Positions 31,245 to 39,433 of a stretch of 64,000 nucleotides of DNA are shown here, piece after piece; the first letter of the stretch is position 1, and every line of letters starts with the position of its first letter. The translations under genes were made by a program, and so were the position numbers. Source of the stretch: Pseudomonas sp. R5(2019). Lineage in GTDB: Bacteria; Pseudomonadota; Gammaproteobacteria; Pseudomonadales; Pseudomonadaceae. A model generated the notes under the pieces. That model was given only the letters and a program-made list of their open reading frames with translations, was not told where the DNA came from and did no database searches. The DNA is taken from NCBI RefSeq assembly GCF_009905435.1, contig NZ_JAAAMT010000024.1, forward strand, positions 1 to 64,000. Reading direction: 5' to 3'.

Positions 31245-33161
31245 TTACTTGTTGTCTTTTACTTCTTCAAACTCAGCGTCAACGACGTCGTCGTGCTTGG
31301 CTTCTTCAGCGGCTGGCTTTTCACCAGCCTGAGGCTTCTCGGCCTGTTCGGCGTACATTTTCTGAGCCACTGGCGCGGAAACTTTCGACAGCTCCTCAAC
31401 CTTGGCCTCGATGGCAGCCTTGTCGTCGCCTTTGACAGCGGCTTCCAGAGCAACCACGGCAGCTTCGATCGCGGTTTTCTCTTCGGCGGTCACTTTGTCA
31501 CCCGCGTCGGCGACCATTTTGCGAGTCGAGTGAACCAGTGCATCACCCTGATTGCGGGCAGCAGCCAGTTCTTCGAATTTGCGGTCTTCCTCAGCATTGA
31601 CTTCAGCATCGCGAACCATCTGCTGAATTTCTTCCTCGGACAGACCGGAGTTGGCCTTGATCACGATCGACTGAGTCTTGCCGGTGGCCTTGTCTTTGGC
31701 GCCTACGTGCAGGATACCGTTGGCGTCGATGTCGAAGGTCACTTCGATTTGCGGCACGCCACGTGGAGCCGGTGGAATCTCGGCCAGATCGAACTTGCCC
31801 AGCGACTTGTTCTGAGCGGCTTGCTTGCGCTCGCCTTGCAGCACGTGAATGGTCACAGCGCTCTGGTTGTCGTCGGCAGTCGAGAACACTTGCGATTTCT
31901 TGGTAGGAATCGTGGTGTTTTTCTCGATCAGCGCAGTCATTACGCCGCCCATGGTTTCGATACCCAGGGTCAGCGGGCTGACGTCGAGCAGCAATACGTC
32001 TTTCACGTCACCGGCCAGTACCGCGCCCTGGATGGCAGCACCCATGGCAACCGCTTCGTCCGGGTTGACGTCTTTGCGGGCTTCTTTGCCGAAGAAGTCA
32101 GTCACCAGTTTTTGCACCAATGGCATACGGGTCTGACCGCCGACCAGGATCACGTCGTTGATCTTGCCAACGTCGATACCAGCGTCTTTCAGCGCAATAC
32201 GGCAAGGTTCGATGGTGCGCTGAACCAGGTCTTCAACCAGCGATTCCAGCTTGGCGCGCGAGATTTTCACGTTCAAGTGCTTTGGACCGGTGGCGTCTGC
32301 AGTGATGTACGGCAGATTGACGTCGGTCTGCTGGCTCGAGGACAGCTCGATCTTGGCTTTTTCGGCAGCTTCTTTCAGGCGCTGCATCGCCAGCGGGTCC
32401 CCCTTGAGGTTCATGCCGCTTTCTTTCTTGAATTCGTCGACGAGGTAGTCGATCAGACGGATGTCGAAGTCTTCACCACCCAGGAAGGTGTCACCGTTGG
32501 TAGCCAGTACTTCGAACTGGTGCTCGCCGTCGACTTCTGCGATCTCGATGACCGATACGTCGAAGGTACCGCCACCCAGGTCATAAACGATCACGGTGTG
32601 ATCGCCCTTGGCCTTGTCCATGCCGTAGGCCAGTGCCGCTGCGGTAGGTTCGTTGATGATACGTTTTACGTCCAGGCCAGCAATGCGGCCGGCATCTTTG
32701 GTGGCCTGGCGCTGGCTGTCGTTGAAGTAGGCAGGCACGGTGATGACCGCTTCGGTCACTGTTTCGCCGAGGTAATCTTCGGCGGTTTTCTTCATCTTTT
32801 TCAGGATTTCAGCCGAGATCTGAGGCGGCGCCATTTTCTGGCCATTCACTTCAACCCAAGCGTCATTGTTATCGGCCTTGACGATCTTGTAAGGGACCAT
32901 CTGGATGTCTTTCTGAACGACTTCTTCTTCAAAACGACGACCGATCAGACGCTTGACCGCGTACAGAGTGTTGTGCGGGTTAGTGACCGCCTGGCGCTTG
33001 GCGGACTGGCCGACCAGAATTTCGCCATCGTTGGCGTAAGCGATGATCGACGGCGTGGTGCGAGCACCCTCGGCGTTCTCGATGACTTTGACGTTACCGT
33101 TTTCCAGAATGGAGACGCAGGAGTTGGTGGTCCCCAGGTCGATACCGATAATCTTGCCCAT
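31245..33161 (-). CDS. dnaK: Chaperone DnaK (Hsp70)
   Basis: A 638-residue ATP-dependent chaperone. The nucleotide-binding domain opens with GIDLGTTNSCVSI and contains VYDLGGGTFDVS; the linker VLLLDVSPLTLGIE joins it to the substrate domain; the tail is EEAKHDDVVDAEFEEVKDNK. The ATG at 33161 has GGGAG seven bases upstream. It has its own sigma-32 promoter overlapping the grpE stop, so it is transcribed both with grpE and independently. Confidence 0.98.
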   Translation of the reverse strand: MGKIIGIDLGTTNSCVSILENGNVKVIENAEGARTTPSIIAYANDGEILVGQSAKRQAVTNPHNTLYAVKRLIGRRFEEEVVQKDIQMVPYKIVKADNNDAWVEVNGQKMAPPQISAEILKKMKKTAEDYLGETVTEAVITVPAYFNDSQRQATKDAGRIAGLDVKRIINEPTAAALAYGMDKAKGDHTVIVYDLGGGTFDVSVIEIAEVDGEHQFEVLATNGDTFLGGEDFDIRLIDYLVDEFKKESGMNLKGDPLAMQRLKEAAEKAKIELSSSQQTDVNLPYITADATGPKHLNVKISRAKLESLVEDLVQRTIEPCRIALKDAGIDVGKINDVILVGGQTRMPLVQKLVTDFFGKEARKDVNPDEAVAMGAAIQGAVLAGDVKDVLLLDVSPLTLGIETMGGVMTALIEKNTTIPTKKSQVFSTADDNQSAVTIHVLQGERKQAAQNKSLGKFDLAEIPPAPRGVPQIEVTFDIDANGILHVGAKDKATGKTQSIVIKANSGLSEEEIQQMVRDAEVNAEEDRKFEELAAARNQGDALVHSTRKMVADAGDKVTAEEKTAIEAAVVALEAAVKGDDKAAIEAKVEELSKVSAPVAQKMYAEQAEKPQAGEKPAAEEAKHDDVVDAEFEEVKDNK

Positions 33162-33239
33162 GTTAACTCTCCCGAAACTTGAATTTGGTTGCCGCAGCAG
33201 TGGTGGCTAACTGCGGTAGCACTTTTACGCTTGACATCT

Positions 33240-33267
33240 AAATGGGGGCCACTTGGCCGATTTCAAG
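33240..33267 (-). promoter_or_regulatory. Sigma-32 promoter of dnaK, overlapping the grpE stop
   Basis: On the minus strand CTTGAAA (33267-33261), 13 bases, then CCCCATTT (33247-33240) match the heat-shock consensus CTTGAAA-N13/14-CCCCATNT almost perfectly. The -35 covers the last codons and stop of grpE. The predicted start is about 70 bases before dnaK. Confidence 0.8.
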
Positions 33268-33832
33268 CCTGCTCGTCGATCGATGGCGAAACCGGTGCGG
33301 GCGCCTTGCTGACCACAACCATGGCCGGGCGCAGCAAACGCCCATTGAGCTGGTAGCCCTTCTGGAAAACCTTGAGAACGCTGTTGGGTTCGACGTCGGC
33401 GCTTTCCTGCATGGCCATCGCCTGATGGTGCTCGGCATTGAAGGGTTCGCCGTGCGGGTCCAGGGCTTCAAGGTTGTAACGCTTGAGGGTGTCCTGGAAC
33501 ATTTTCAGGGTCAGTTCGATCCCTTCGCGCATCGGACGAATGCTCTCGTCATCCGGGTTCGAAAGCTCCAACCCACGCTCCAGACTGTCGATGACCGGCA
33601 GCAGGTCACCGGCAAACTTTTCCAACGCGAACTTGTGCGCCTTTTCGACGTCCTGCTCGGCACGGCGGCGGACGTTCTGCAGGTCGGCCGCGACCCGCAG
33701 CGATTGATCCTGGGCGGCGGCCAGTTGCTCTTCAAGCACTTGCACGCGCGCGGTCAAGTCTGCACCGCCGGCGGATTCGGCGGCCTGGTTAGCGTCTGGA
33801 TTCTGTTCGTCCAGAATCTGTTCGTCAGCCAT
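33263..33832 (-). CDS. grpE: Nucleotide exchange factor GrpE
   Basis: A 189-residue dimeric exchange factor that releases ADP from DnaK. An acidic N-terminus is followed by a long coiled coil (about 25-85, VQVLEEQLAAAQDQSLRVAA), the LLPVIDSLERGLE helix and the C-terminal beta domain ending SVLKVFQKGYQLNGRLLRPA. The ATG at 33832 has AAGGAG seven bases upstream. It is the first gene of the grpE-dnaK-dnaJ group and has a sigma-32 promoter. Confidence 0.97.
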   Translation of the reverse strand: MADEQILDEQNPDANQAAESAGGADLTARVQVLEEQLAAAQDQSLRVAADLQNVRRRAEQDVEKAHKFALEKFAGDLLPVIDSLERGLELSNPDDESIRPMREGIELTLKMFQDTLKRYNLEALDPHGEPFNAEHHQAMAMQESADVEPNSVLKVFQKGYQLNGRLLRPAMVVVSKAPAPVSPSIDEQA

Positions 33833-33885
33833 AGTGTTCTCCTTTGAATATCGTCAGCGAGCTCGACTCGCACATCTGCCCCGGT

Positions 33886-33913
33886 ATATGGGGCCGCAAT
33901 TTCAAGCTTCAAG
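33886..33913 (-). promoter_or_regulatory. Sigma-32 promoter of grpE
   Basis: On the minus strand CTTGAAG (33913-33907), 13 bases, then CCCCATAT (33893-33886) fit the heat-shock consensus with one mismatch in the -35. It lies about 55 bases before the grpE start. Confidence 0.8.
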
Positions 33914-34002
33914 GGGCGAGATGACACAAGTAGCAGAACCTTGATGCCCCTTTTGCGATAACCAACAGATCAAACGCAGCCAAATCGAGCTAAGGCAGGC
34001 CA

Positions 34003-34039
34003 TTGTCAACGCGAAACAAAACACTGTATAAATAACCAG
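34003..34039 (+). promoter_or_regulatory. recN promoter with LexA (SOS) box
   Basis: TTGTCA (34003-34008) and TATAAA (34027-34032) are 18 bases apart. Overlapping the -10 is CTG-TATAAATAAC-CAG (34024-34039), which has the LexA pattern CTG-N10-CAG and matches the alternating TA core at seven of ten places. RepressiON by LexA would block the promoter directly. It ends 24 bases before recN. Confidence 0.75.
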
Positions 34040-34063
34040 ACTTAACACCTGGAAGCCGCCCGC

Positions 34064-35737
34064 ATGCTGGTGCACCTGTCCGTACACAACTACGCCATCG
34101 TCGAACATCTTGACCTGGAGCTCGCCCGTGGCATGAGCGTCATTACCGGGGAAACCGGTGCAGGCAAATCGATCATGCTCGATGCGCTCGGCCTGACGCT
34201 CGGCGATCGTGCCGACAGTGGCGTGGTGCGCCCCGGTGCCGACAAGGCCGACATCCTGGCCACGTTCGACCTGAGCGATATTCCAGAAGCACGGGCGTGG
34301 CTCGCTGAGCGCGACCTGGACAGCGAAGGGCCATGCATCCTGCGCCGGGTCATCACCGCCGAGGGCCGTTCGCGCGGGTATATCAATGGCTCGCCCTGCC
34401 CACTGGGCGACCTCAAGGCGCTGGGAGAGTTGCTGATTGATATCCACAGCCAGCACGAGCACCAGTCGCTGCTCAAAACCGATACCCACCGGCGCTTGCT
34501 GGATGAATTCGCGGGGGCGACCGATCTGTCCCGCCAGGTTCAACTCGCTGCCCAGCGCTGGAAGCAGACCCGCCAGGAACTCGATCGGCTGTCCAACTCT
34601 GGTGAAGAACAGCGCGCACGCCATCAGTTACTCAGCTATCAACTCGAAGAACTGGAAAACCTGGGCCTGGGCGAAAACGAGCTGGAGCAACTGGAACAGG
34701 AGCACAAAAACCTGACCAATGCCGAAGCGCTGTTCGGCATCTGTCGCCAGGTCATCGACCATTGCAGTGAAAATGATTCCGGCAACGTGCTCAGCGCCCT
34801 GACAGTCAGTCTGAACCGACTGACCGCTGTGCATAACTCTCCGACGGCGCTGGGCGAAGCGGCCAATCTCATTGCCAGCGCCCAGATCCAGGTAGAAGAA
34901 GCCGTCGGTGAACTGAACCGATTCCTTGATCACTTCGATGCCGACCCGGCACGCCTGCAACAACTCGAAGAACGCCTGGATACCATTTATACCCTCGCGC
35001 GCAAACATAGAATTCACCCAACGGAAGTCGCCGGCCTTCAGCACAAGCTGTTGGATGAACTGGAAACGCTCAACGCAAACGATGAATCGATCGAGCGCCT
35101 GGGCGATGAACTGACGGCCTATGCGCGCCATTATCAAGACAAGGCCCGCGAGTTGAGCGGGTTACGCCAACAGGCCGCAGAACAATTGGCGAAAGCCGTG
35201 GAGCAGGAAATCCAGCGACTGGGCATGCCCGGCGGGCGCTTCTGCATCGAGCTGCATCCCAACAATGGCAGCGAACTGCTGCCGCACGGGCTGGAACAGG
35301 TTGAGTTATTGGTGAGCGCCAACCCTGGCCAGCCACTCAAAGGCCTGGCAAAAGTCGCCTCCGGTGGCGAGCTTTCCCGGATCAGCCTGGCCATTCAGGT
35401 CATCACTGCACAAACATCGCGTATTCCAACCCTGGTGTTCGACGAAGTCGACGTCGGTATTGGCGGCCCGACCGCAGAGATCGTCGGCCAATTGCTGCGC
35501 CGACTCGGTGATCGCGGCCAGGTGCTGACGGTGACTCACCTGCCGCAGGTCGCCGCTCAAGGCCACCATCATCTCTTTGTGCACAAGGTCCGCGCCACCG
35601 ACGCCACCCGCACCGCCGTCGCCAACCTGAGCAAACAGGAACGCGTGGAAGAGGTTGCCCGTATGCTGGGCGGCATCGACCTGACCAAGGAATCCTTGGC
35701 GCATGCCAAGAAGATGGTCGTCACCGCCAAAGCCTGA
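34064..35737 (+). CDS. recN: DNA repair protein RecN
   Basis: A 557-residue SMC-like ATPase used in double-strand break repair. Walker A is GETGAGKS (about residue 29-36), the middle is a long helical coiled-coil region (about 155-350), the ABC signature is KVASGGELSRISLAIQ (about 428) and Walker B is TLVFDEVDVGIGG (about 460). The promoter carries a LexA box, in line with its SOS induction in other bacteria. It is divergent from grpE and convergent with fur across a perfect bidirectional terminator. Confidence 0.96.
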   Translation: MLVHLSVHNYAIVEHLDLELARGMSVITGETGAGKSIMLDALGLTLGDRADSGVVRPGADKADILATFDLSDIPEARAWLAERDLDSEGPCILRRVITAEGRSRGYINGSPCPLGDLKALGELLIDIHSQHEHQSLLKTDTHRRLLDEFAGATDLSRQVQLAAQRWKQTRQELDRLSNSGEEQRARHQLLSYQLEELENLGLGENELEQLEQEHKNLTNAEALFGICRQVIDHCSENDSGNVLSALTVSLNRLTAVHNSPTALGEAANLIASAQIQVEEAVGELNRFLDHFDADPARLQQLEERLDTIYTLARKHRIHPTEVAGLQHKLLDELETLNANDESIERLGDELTAYARHYQDKARELSGLRQQAAEQLAKAVEQEIQRLGMPGGRFCIELHPNNGSELLPHGLEQVELLVSANPGQPLKGLAKVASGGELSRISLAIQVITAQTSRIPTLVFDEVDVGIGGPTAEIVGQLLRRLGDRGQVLTVTHLPQVAAQGHHHLFVHKVRATDATRTAVANLSKQERVEEVARMLGGIDLTKESLAHAKKMVVTAKA

Positions 35738-35762
35738 TCAAGCCTGATCAAGCTATCGCCAT

Positions 35763-35800
35763 AACGCATAAAGGCGACCCGAGGGTCGCCTTTATGCGTT
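35763..35800. terminator. Bidirectional terminator between recN and fur
   Basis: A perfect 18-bp inverted repeat (35763-35780 with 35783-35800) with only two bases between the arms. AAA and TTT tracts are built into the stem, so it can serve both converging genes. Confidence 0.85.
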
Positions 35801-35818
35801 ATGCGCCAGTAGAAGCGC

Positions 35819-36223
35819 TTACTTTTTCTTGCGTACGTACAGCACGAGATTGTGGTCCACCAGCTCGAAGCCGTGCTCGGCAACGATCTCTTTCTGGCGC
35901 TTCTCGATTTCGCTGTCGAAAAACTCGATCACTTCGCCGGAGTCCACGTTAACCATGTGATCGTGGTGACCGCCATCCGCCAGTTCGAAAACTGCGTGAC
36001 CGCCGTCGAAGTTGTGGCGCACCACCAAACCTGCAGCTTCAAATTGAGTCAGAACCCGGTAAACCGTAGCCAGACCGACATCCTCACCCGCTTCCATCAA
36101 TGCCTTGTAGACATCCTCGGCACTCATGTGACGCTGCTCGGTGGAGTCGAGCATCTGTAGAATTTTGACTCGAGGCAGGGTCACCTTGAGGCCGACTTTT
36201 CGTAATTCGCTATTTTCAACCAT
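35819..36223 (-). CDS. fur: Ferric uptake regulator Fur
   Basis: A 134-residue Fe(II)-dependent repressor. The winged helix contains VTLPRVKILQML and GLATVYRVLTQFEAAGLV; the metal-binding/dimer part has HNFDGGHAVFELADGGHHDHMVNV and EHGFELVDHNLVLYV. It has no cysteine at all: the place of the CxxC found in E. coli Fur reads HMVNVDSGE. The ATG at 36223 starts MVENSELRKVGLK. It is divergent from omlA with a 97-base shared promoter region, the known fur-omlA arrangement of pseudomonads. Confidence 0.97.
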   Translation of the reverse strand: MVENSELRKVGLKVTLPRVKILQMLDSTEQRHMSAEDVYKALMEAGEDVGLATVYRVLTQFEAAGLVVRHNFDGGHAVFELADGGHHDHMVNVDSGEVIEFFDSEIEKRQKEIVAEHGFELVDHNLVLYVRKKK

Positions 36224-36247
36224 GGTCAGCTTTCTCGCCGATGCTGC

Positions 36248-36276
36248 TTCGCAGCTTCTCTTAATACGGGTATGAT
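36248..36276 (+). promoter_or_regulatory. Candidate sigma-70 promoter of omlA/bamE
   Basis: TTCGCA and TATGAT are separated by 17 bases; the -10 is one mismatch from consensus, the -35 two. The predicted start is about 38 bases before the bamE ATG. A convincing promoter for fur on the other strand was not found. Confidence 0.5.
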
Positions 36277-36320
36277 CGGGGTTTACGTTGTCCAGCCAAG
36301 ATAGTGGAAGTCGCCCACCG

Positions 36321-36851
36321 ATGCAAAACACCAAGCTCTTGCTAACCAGCCTCACCTTCGTGGGTCTGCTCGCACTCGCCGGTTGTTCCTTCCCCGGGGT
36401 TTACAAAATCGACATCCAGCAGGGCAATGTCGTCACGCAGGACATGATAGACCAATTACGCCCGGGAATGACCCGCCGGCAAGTACGGTTTATCATGGGC
36501 AACCCCTTGCTGGCCGATACGTTCCATCCTAATCGCTGGGACTATTTGTACAGCCAGCAGCCTGGGGGCGGTCCACGCCAGCAGGAACGCATGAGCATCT
36601 TCTTTAATGATAGTGATCAATTGGCCGGGCTGTCGGGCGATTTCATGCCGGGCGTCAGCAAAGACGAGGCAATCCTTGGCGGCGAAAGCGACACTACCAT
36701 AACCGCCCCTGTAGAGAGCAAACCCCAGCAGGCCAAACCAGAGACACCACCCAAGCCTGGCTCGCTGCTGGAGAAGATCCAGCGTGATGTGGATGAAGCC
36801 GAAGTCGTGCCTGTGCCGAGCCAGCAGCCGCTGGAAACCTCGCCGCAGTAA
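36321..36851 (+). CDS. bamE: Outer membrane lipoprotein OmlA / BamE
   Basis: A 176-residue lipoprotein of the beta-barrel assembly machine. The signal peptide ends in the lipobox LAGC (Cys about residue 21). The SmpA/OmlA domain shows IDIQQGNVVTQDMIDQLRPG, then MTRRQVRFIMGNPLL and the NRWDYLYS strand. After residue 115 there is a Pro/Gln/Thr-rich extension absent from the short enterobacterial BamE. The ATG at 36321 is chosen because the signal peptide begins there. Confidence 0.95.
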   Translation: MQNTKLLLTSLTFVGLLALAGCSFPGVYKIDIQQGNVVTQDMIDQLRPGMTRRQVRFIMGNPLLADTFHPNRWDYLYSQQPGGGPRQQERMSIFFNDSDQLAGLSGDFMPGVSKDEAILGGESDTTITAPVESKPQQAKPETPPKPGSLLEKIQRDVDEAEVVPVPSQQPLETSPQ

Positions 36852-36864
36852 TTCAACAATCAAT

Positions 36865-36892
36865 AAAAAGCCCGGCATGTCCGGGCTTTTTA
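36865..36892. terminator. Bidirectional terminator between bamE and rnfH
   Basis: AAAAAGCCCGG and CCGGGCTTTTT flank a five-base loop, with A and T tracts on both sides. It serves both converging genes. Confidence 0.85.
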
Positions 36893-36896
36893 TTGT

Positions 36897-37211
36897 TCAG
36901 GATTTTCCACCCCTGGCCTGTGCGGCCTTGGCCGCCCGTAAACGACGCACCTCTTTAGGGTCTGCCAGCAGAGGCCGATAGATCTCGATTCGATCTCCCA
37001 CCTCGACCGGTCTTGTCTGCGCGTCGGCAATGACCCTGCCGAAGACCCCAAGCGCACACACCCCTACATCCCACTCGGGAAACTGTTCGGCAATACCACT
37101 CAACCGCACGGCTTCACGAAGGGTGGTGCCCGAAGGCACCGACACTTGAAGCAACAATTGCCGCTCAGGCGTTGCGAAGACCACTTCAATATCGATCAAA
37201 GACTCAGCCAT
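36897..37211 (-). CDS. rnfH: RnfH-family protein (UPF0125)
   Basis: A 104-residue ubiquitin-like-fold protein of the RnfH family, recognised from IDIEVVFATPERQLLLQVSV, then GTTLREAVRLSGI and DRIEIYRPLLADPKEVRRLR. The family name comes from nitrogen-fixation electron-transport clusters, but the role of this copy is unknown. The ATG at 37211 lies inside the end of ratA, so the two are coupled. The basic Ala/Arg tail ends four bases from the terminator. Confidence 0.9.
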   Translation of the reverse strand: MAESLIDIEVVFATPERQLLLQVSVPSGTTLREAVRLSGIAEQFPEWDVGVCALGVFGRVIADAQTRPVEVGDRIEIYRPLLADPKEVRRLRAAKAAQARGGKS

Positions 37212-37638
37212 GCAGTTGCTTGGCCCGCTGGCAGAACGCATCGACCAGGGTATTGGCTGCCTGATTGAACAACGGCCCCAGCGTGGCGCGCACCAGCGGG
37301 CCGGCGTAATCGAATGACAGATCGAGGCTGATCTTGCAGGCTTTTTCCCCGAGAGGCTTGAAGGTCCACAGGCCGTGGAGCTGATTGAAAGGCCCCTCTT
37401 CCAGGTTCATCTCGATCGACTGCCCCGGCACCAGGGTATTGCGGGTGACGAATTGCTGGCTGACCCCGCCCTTGGCGACCTTGAGACTGGCCCGCATCTG
37501 CTCTTTACTGGCCTCAAGCACGGTCGCCGTCGAGCACCACGGCAGAAACTCGGGATAGCGCGCGACATCATTGACCAGGTCGTACAGGGCCCTGGCGGGA
37601 TAAGGCAGCAGGGCCGAACGTTGAATATGCGTAGTCAT
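37204..37638 (-). CDS. ratA: RatA-type SRPBCC protein (coenzyme Q-binding)
   Basis: A 144-residue START/SRPBCC-fold protein. RSALLPYPARALYDLVNDVA and the following YPEFLPWCS are typical of the RatA/Coq10 group, as is FNQLHGLWTFKPLGE. E. coli RatA was described as a toxin that blocks ribosome association, while mitochondrial relatives bind ubiquinone; which applies here is unknown. The ATG at 37638 matches the family; the frame is open 32 codons further. It is divergent from smpB and overlaps rnfH by eight bases, the conserved ratA-rnfH pair. Confidence 0.9.
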   Translation of the reverse strand: MTTHIQRSALLPYPARALYDLVNDVARYPEFLPWCSTATVLEASKEQMRASLKVAKGGVSQQFVTRNTLVPGQSIEMNLEEGPFNQLHGLWTFKPLGEKACKISLDLSFDYAGPLVRATLGPLFNQAANTLVDAFCQRAKQLHG

Positions 37639-37801
37639 GCAGGCGTCACTTCCAAAGCTGGGCGGCAAACGTGACATGAATGCCGATGGGCGCCTAAGGC
37701 GCGTCGAAAAGTGCGCGCATTGTCCGGTATTCATTCAAGACGCTCAAGCATGCTGCAACACCGTAGCCGACAGAGCATCGACTGCCTATAATGCGCCCCC
37801 T

Positions 37802-38284
37802 ATGGCCAAACAAAAGAAACACCCTACAGGGACCATCGCGCAGAACAAGAAAGCGCGACACGATTACTTCATCGAACATAAATTCGAGGCCGGTCTGGTC
37901 CTGGCCGGTTGGGAAGTAAAAAGTCTGCGTGCCGGCAAGGCGCATTTGATCGACAGCTACGTTGTGCTCAAGGACGGTGAGGCTTGGCTGATGGGTAGCC
38001 ATATCACACCGCTGACAGCCGCCAGCACGCATGTCATCGCCGACCCGACGCGTACCCGTAAACTATTGCTCAACCACCGCGAGCTGGACCGGATCCACGC
38101 GGCCGTGCAGCAAAAAGGCTACACCTGCGTCGCCTTGTCGGTGTACTGGAGCAAGCACTTGATCAAGTGCGAAATTGCCCTGGGCAAAGGCAAGAAGGAA
38201 TACGACAAGCGCCACACCGAGCGCGAGCGTGATTCCGATCGCGAACTGCAGCGTGCCGTACGTAGCAAAGGCAAGGACGAATGA
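37802..38284 (+). CDS. smpB: SsrA-binding protein SmpB
   Basis: A 160-residue partner of tmRNA in trans-translation. IAQNKKARHDYFIEHKFEAG and GWEVKSLRAGKAHLIDSYV are the OB-fold signature; the basic tail KKEYDKRHTERERDSDREL becomes helical on the ribosome. The ATG at 37802 is family-consistent. tmRNA itself lies about 9.3 kb downstream in this window. Confidence 0.97.
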   Translation: MAKQKKHPTGTIAQNKKARHDYFIEHKFEAGLVLAGWEVKSLRAGKAHLIDSYVVLKDGEAWLMGSHITPLTAASTHVIADPTRTRKLLLNHRELDRIHAAVQQKGYTCVALSVYWSKHLIKCEIALGKGKKEYDKRHTERERDSDRELQRAVRSKGKDE

Positions 38285-38317
38285 CGCCGTCAGTTGCTTA
38301 AGCGAAGCTTCTAAAGC

Positions 38318-38397
38318 TTCGCGGATAAATCCGCTCCCACAATAAAGCACGCCCAGTGATGTTGAGCGGGGAATGTGGGAGCGGATTTATCCGCGAA
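38318..38397. repeat. REP pair, 24-bp inverted arms
   Basis: A perfect 24-bp inverted repeat (38318-38341 with 38374-38397) between smpB and lldR. Its core TGTGGGAGCGGATTTA is identical to the innermost arm of the island at 6787-7043. It can also serve as a transcription stop for the converging genes. Confidence 0.85.
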
Positions 38398-38413
38398 TAA
38401 GCATACGAAAATG

Positions 38414-39181
38414 CTAGAGTCCCTTGCGCCGCTCCGCCCGGGCTTCACGCTGGGCCTGCTGGCGCACTTCTTCGAGCACCTCCTGCACGTACAAAATGTG
38501 CCGGCTCGACACTGCACGAGCCTCTTCTGCTCGCCCTTCGATAATTGCCAGATACAACTCTCGGTGCTGAGCGATCAGCATGTCGCGGGTTTCCGTGCGC
38601 TGCTTGTACATCCCGCCGATGTTGGTCACCACGTTGCGCTTGAGCAAGTCGAACAGGCCACGAATGGTGTGCAGCAACACCGCGTTATGACTGGCTTCGG
38701 CGATCGCCAAGTGGAAGCGGGCATCGGCCACACCCTCTTCGGCACGACTGACCTCATCGGCCCGCGAATAGCAATCCTGTAGTACATCGAAGGCTGCCTT
38801 CAACCGCTCGCGGTCCAGGTCGGTTGCACGCATGGCCGCGTAGTACGCGCACGAAGCTTCCAGCGTATGGCGAAACTCAAGCAAGTCCCGCTGCGCTTCC
38901 GGGTTGTTTTCCAGCAACTGCAGCAGCGGATCGCTGAAGGTTGAGCCCAGCGACTCCACTACATAGTTACCACCCCCTTGGCGACTGACCAGCATGCCTT
39001 TGGCCACCAATTTCTGAATGGCTTCACGCAAGGACGGTCGCGAAACGCCGAATTGCTCGGACAAAACGCGCTCGGCCGGCAACCGCTCGCCGGCCTTCAA
39101 CGTCCCTTCAAGAATCATCCCTTCAAGCCGCTCGACAATATCGTCGGACAAACGGCGTTGGCGGACCTGATCGAAAACCAT
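38414..39181 (-). CDS. lldR: GntR/FadR-family lactate regulator LldR
   Basis: A 255-residue regulator with an N-terminal winged helix (about 8-75, GERLPAERVLSEQFGVSRPS then LREAIQKLVAKGML) and a C-terminal FCD ligand domain (about 95-235) with the metal-site residues in ARFHLAIAEASHNAVL. Lactate relieves repression in homologues. Start: ATG at 39181 with GGAG eight bases upstream; a GTG one codon earlier is possible. It is divergent from lldP, whose promoter region contains a palindrome that fits its operator. Confidence 0.92.
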   Translation of the reverse strand: MVFDQVRQRRLSDDIVERLEGMILEGTLKAGERLPAERVLSEQFGVSRPSLREAIQKLVAKGMLVSRQGGGNYVVESLGSTFSDPLLQLLENNPEAQRDLLEFRHTLEASCAYYAAMRATDLDRERLKAAFDVLQDCYSRADEVSRAEEGVADARFHLAIAEASHNAVLLHTIRGLFDLLKRNVVTNIGGMYKQRTETRDMLIAQHRELYLAIIEGRAEEARAVSSRHILYVQEVLEEVRQQAQREARAERRKGL

Positions 39182-39326
39182 CACTCATTCTCCACATGCC
39201 CCGCTGCAATGGGGGCTGCCTATTCTGGCCTATTGCGCCCGCGCCGACACCCATCAGATTTCGCTTTTGCCTACAACTCAGACAGACGCGAACTACGCCT
39301 TCCGACGAAAGTTGTAGCGCTTCAAA

Positions 39327-39356
39327 TTGACACATGCCCTGCAAGGCCTCTAACCT
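39327..39356 (+). promoter_or_regulatory. Sigma-70 promoter of the lldP-lut operon
   Basis: A perfect TTGACA (39327-39332) lies 18 bases from TAACCT. The start would be near 39363, just before the LldR palindrome. Confidence 0.6.
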
Positions 39357-39373
39357 AGCGCCACGACATTGTA

Positions 39374-39390
39374 AATTGGTATTACCAATT
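39374..39390 (+). promoter_or_regulatory. Candidate LldR operator
   Basis: AATTGGT-ATT-ACCAATT is a perfect palindrome with 7-bp arms. It has the TGGT...ACCA layout of operators bound by FadR-subfamily regulators such as PdhR and LldR. It lies about ten bases after the predicted start, where a repressor would block transcription. Confidence 0.7.
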
Positions 39391-39433
39391 ATCCAATGAC
39401 GGCCTGACCAACAACAATTAGGGGCCACCCCAT

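Noticed and set aside
31293..33182. 629-codon plus-strand frame across dnaK
   Set aside because: Shadow of dnaK. Such antisense frames in hsp70 genes have been misread as genes before.
33902..34624. 240-codon minus-strand frame upstream of grpE
   Set aside because: Antisense to recN and overlaps the recN and grpE promoters.
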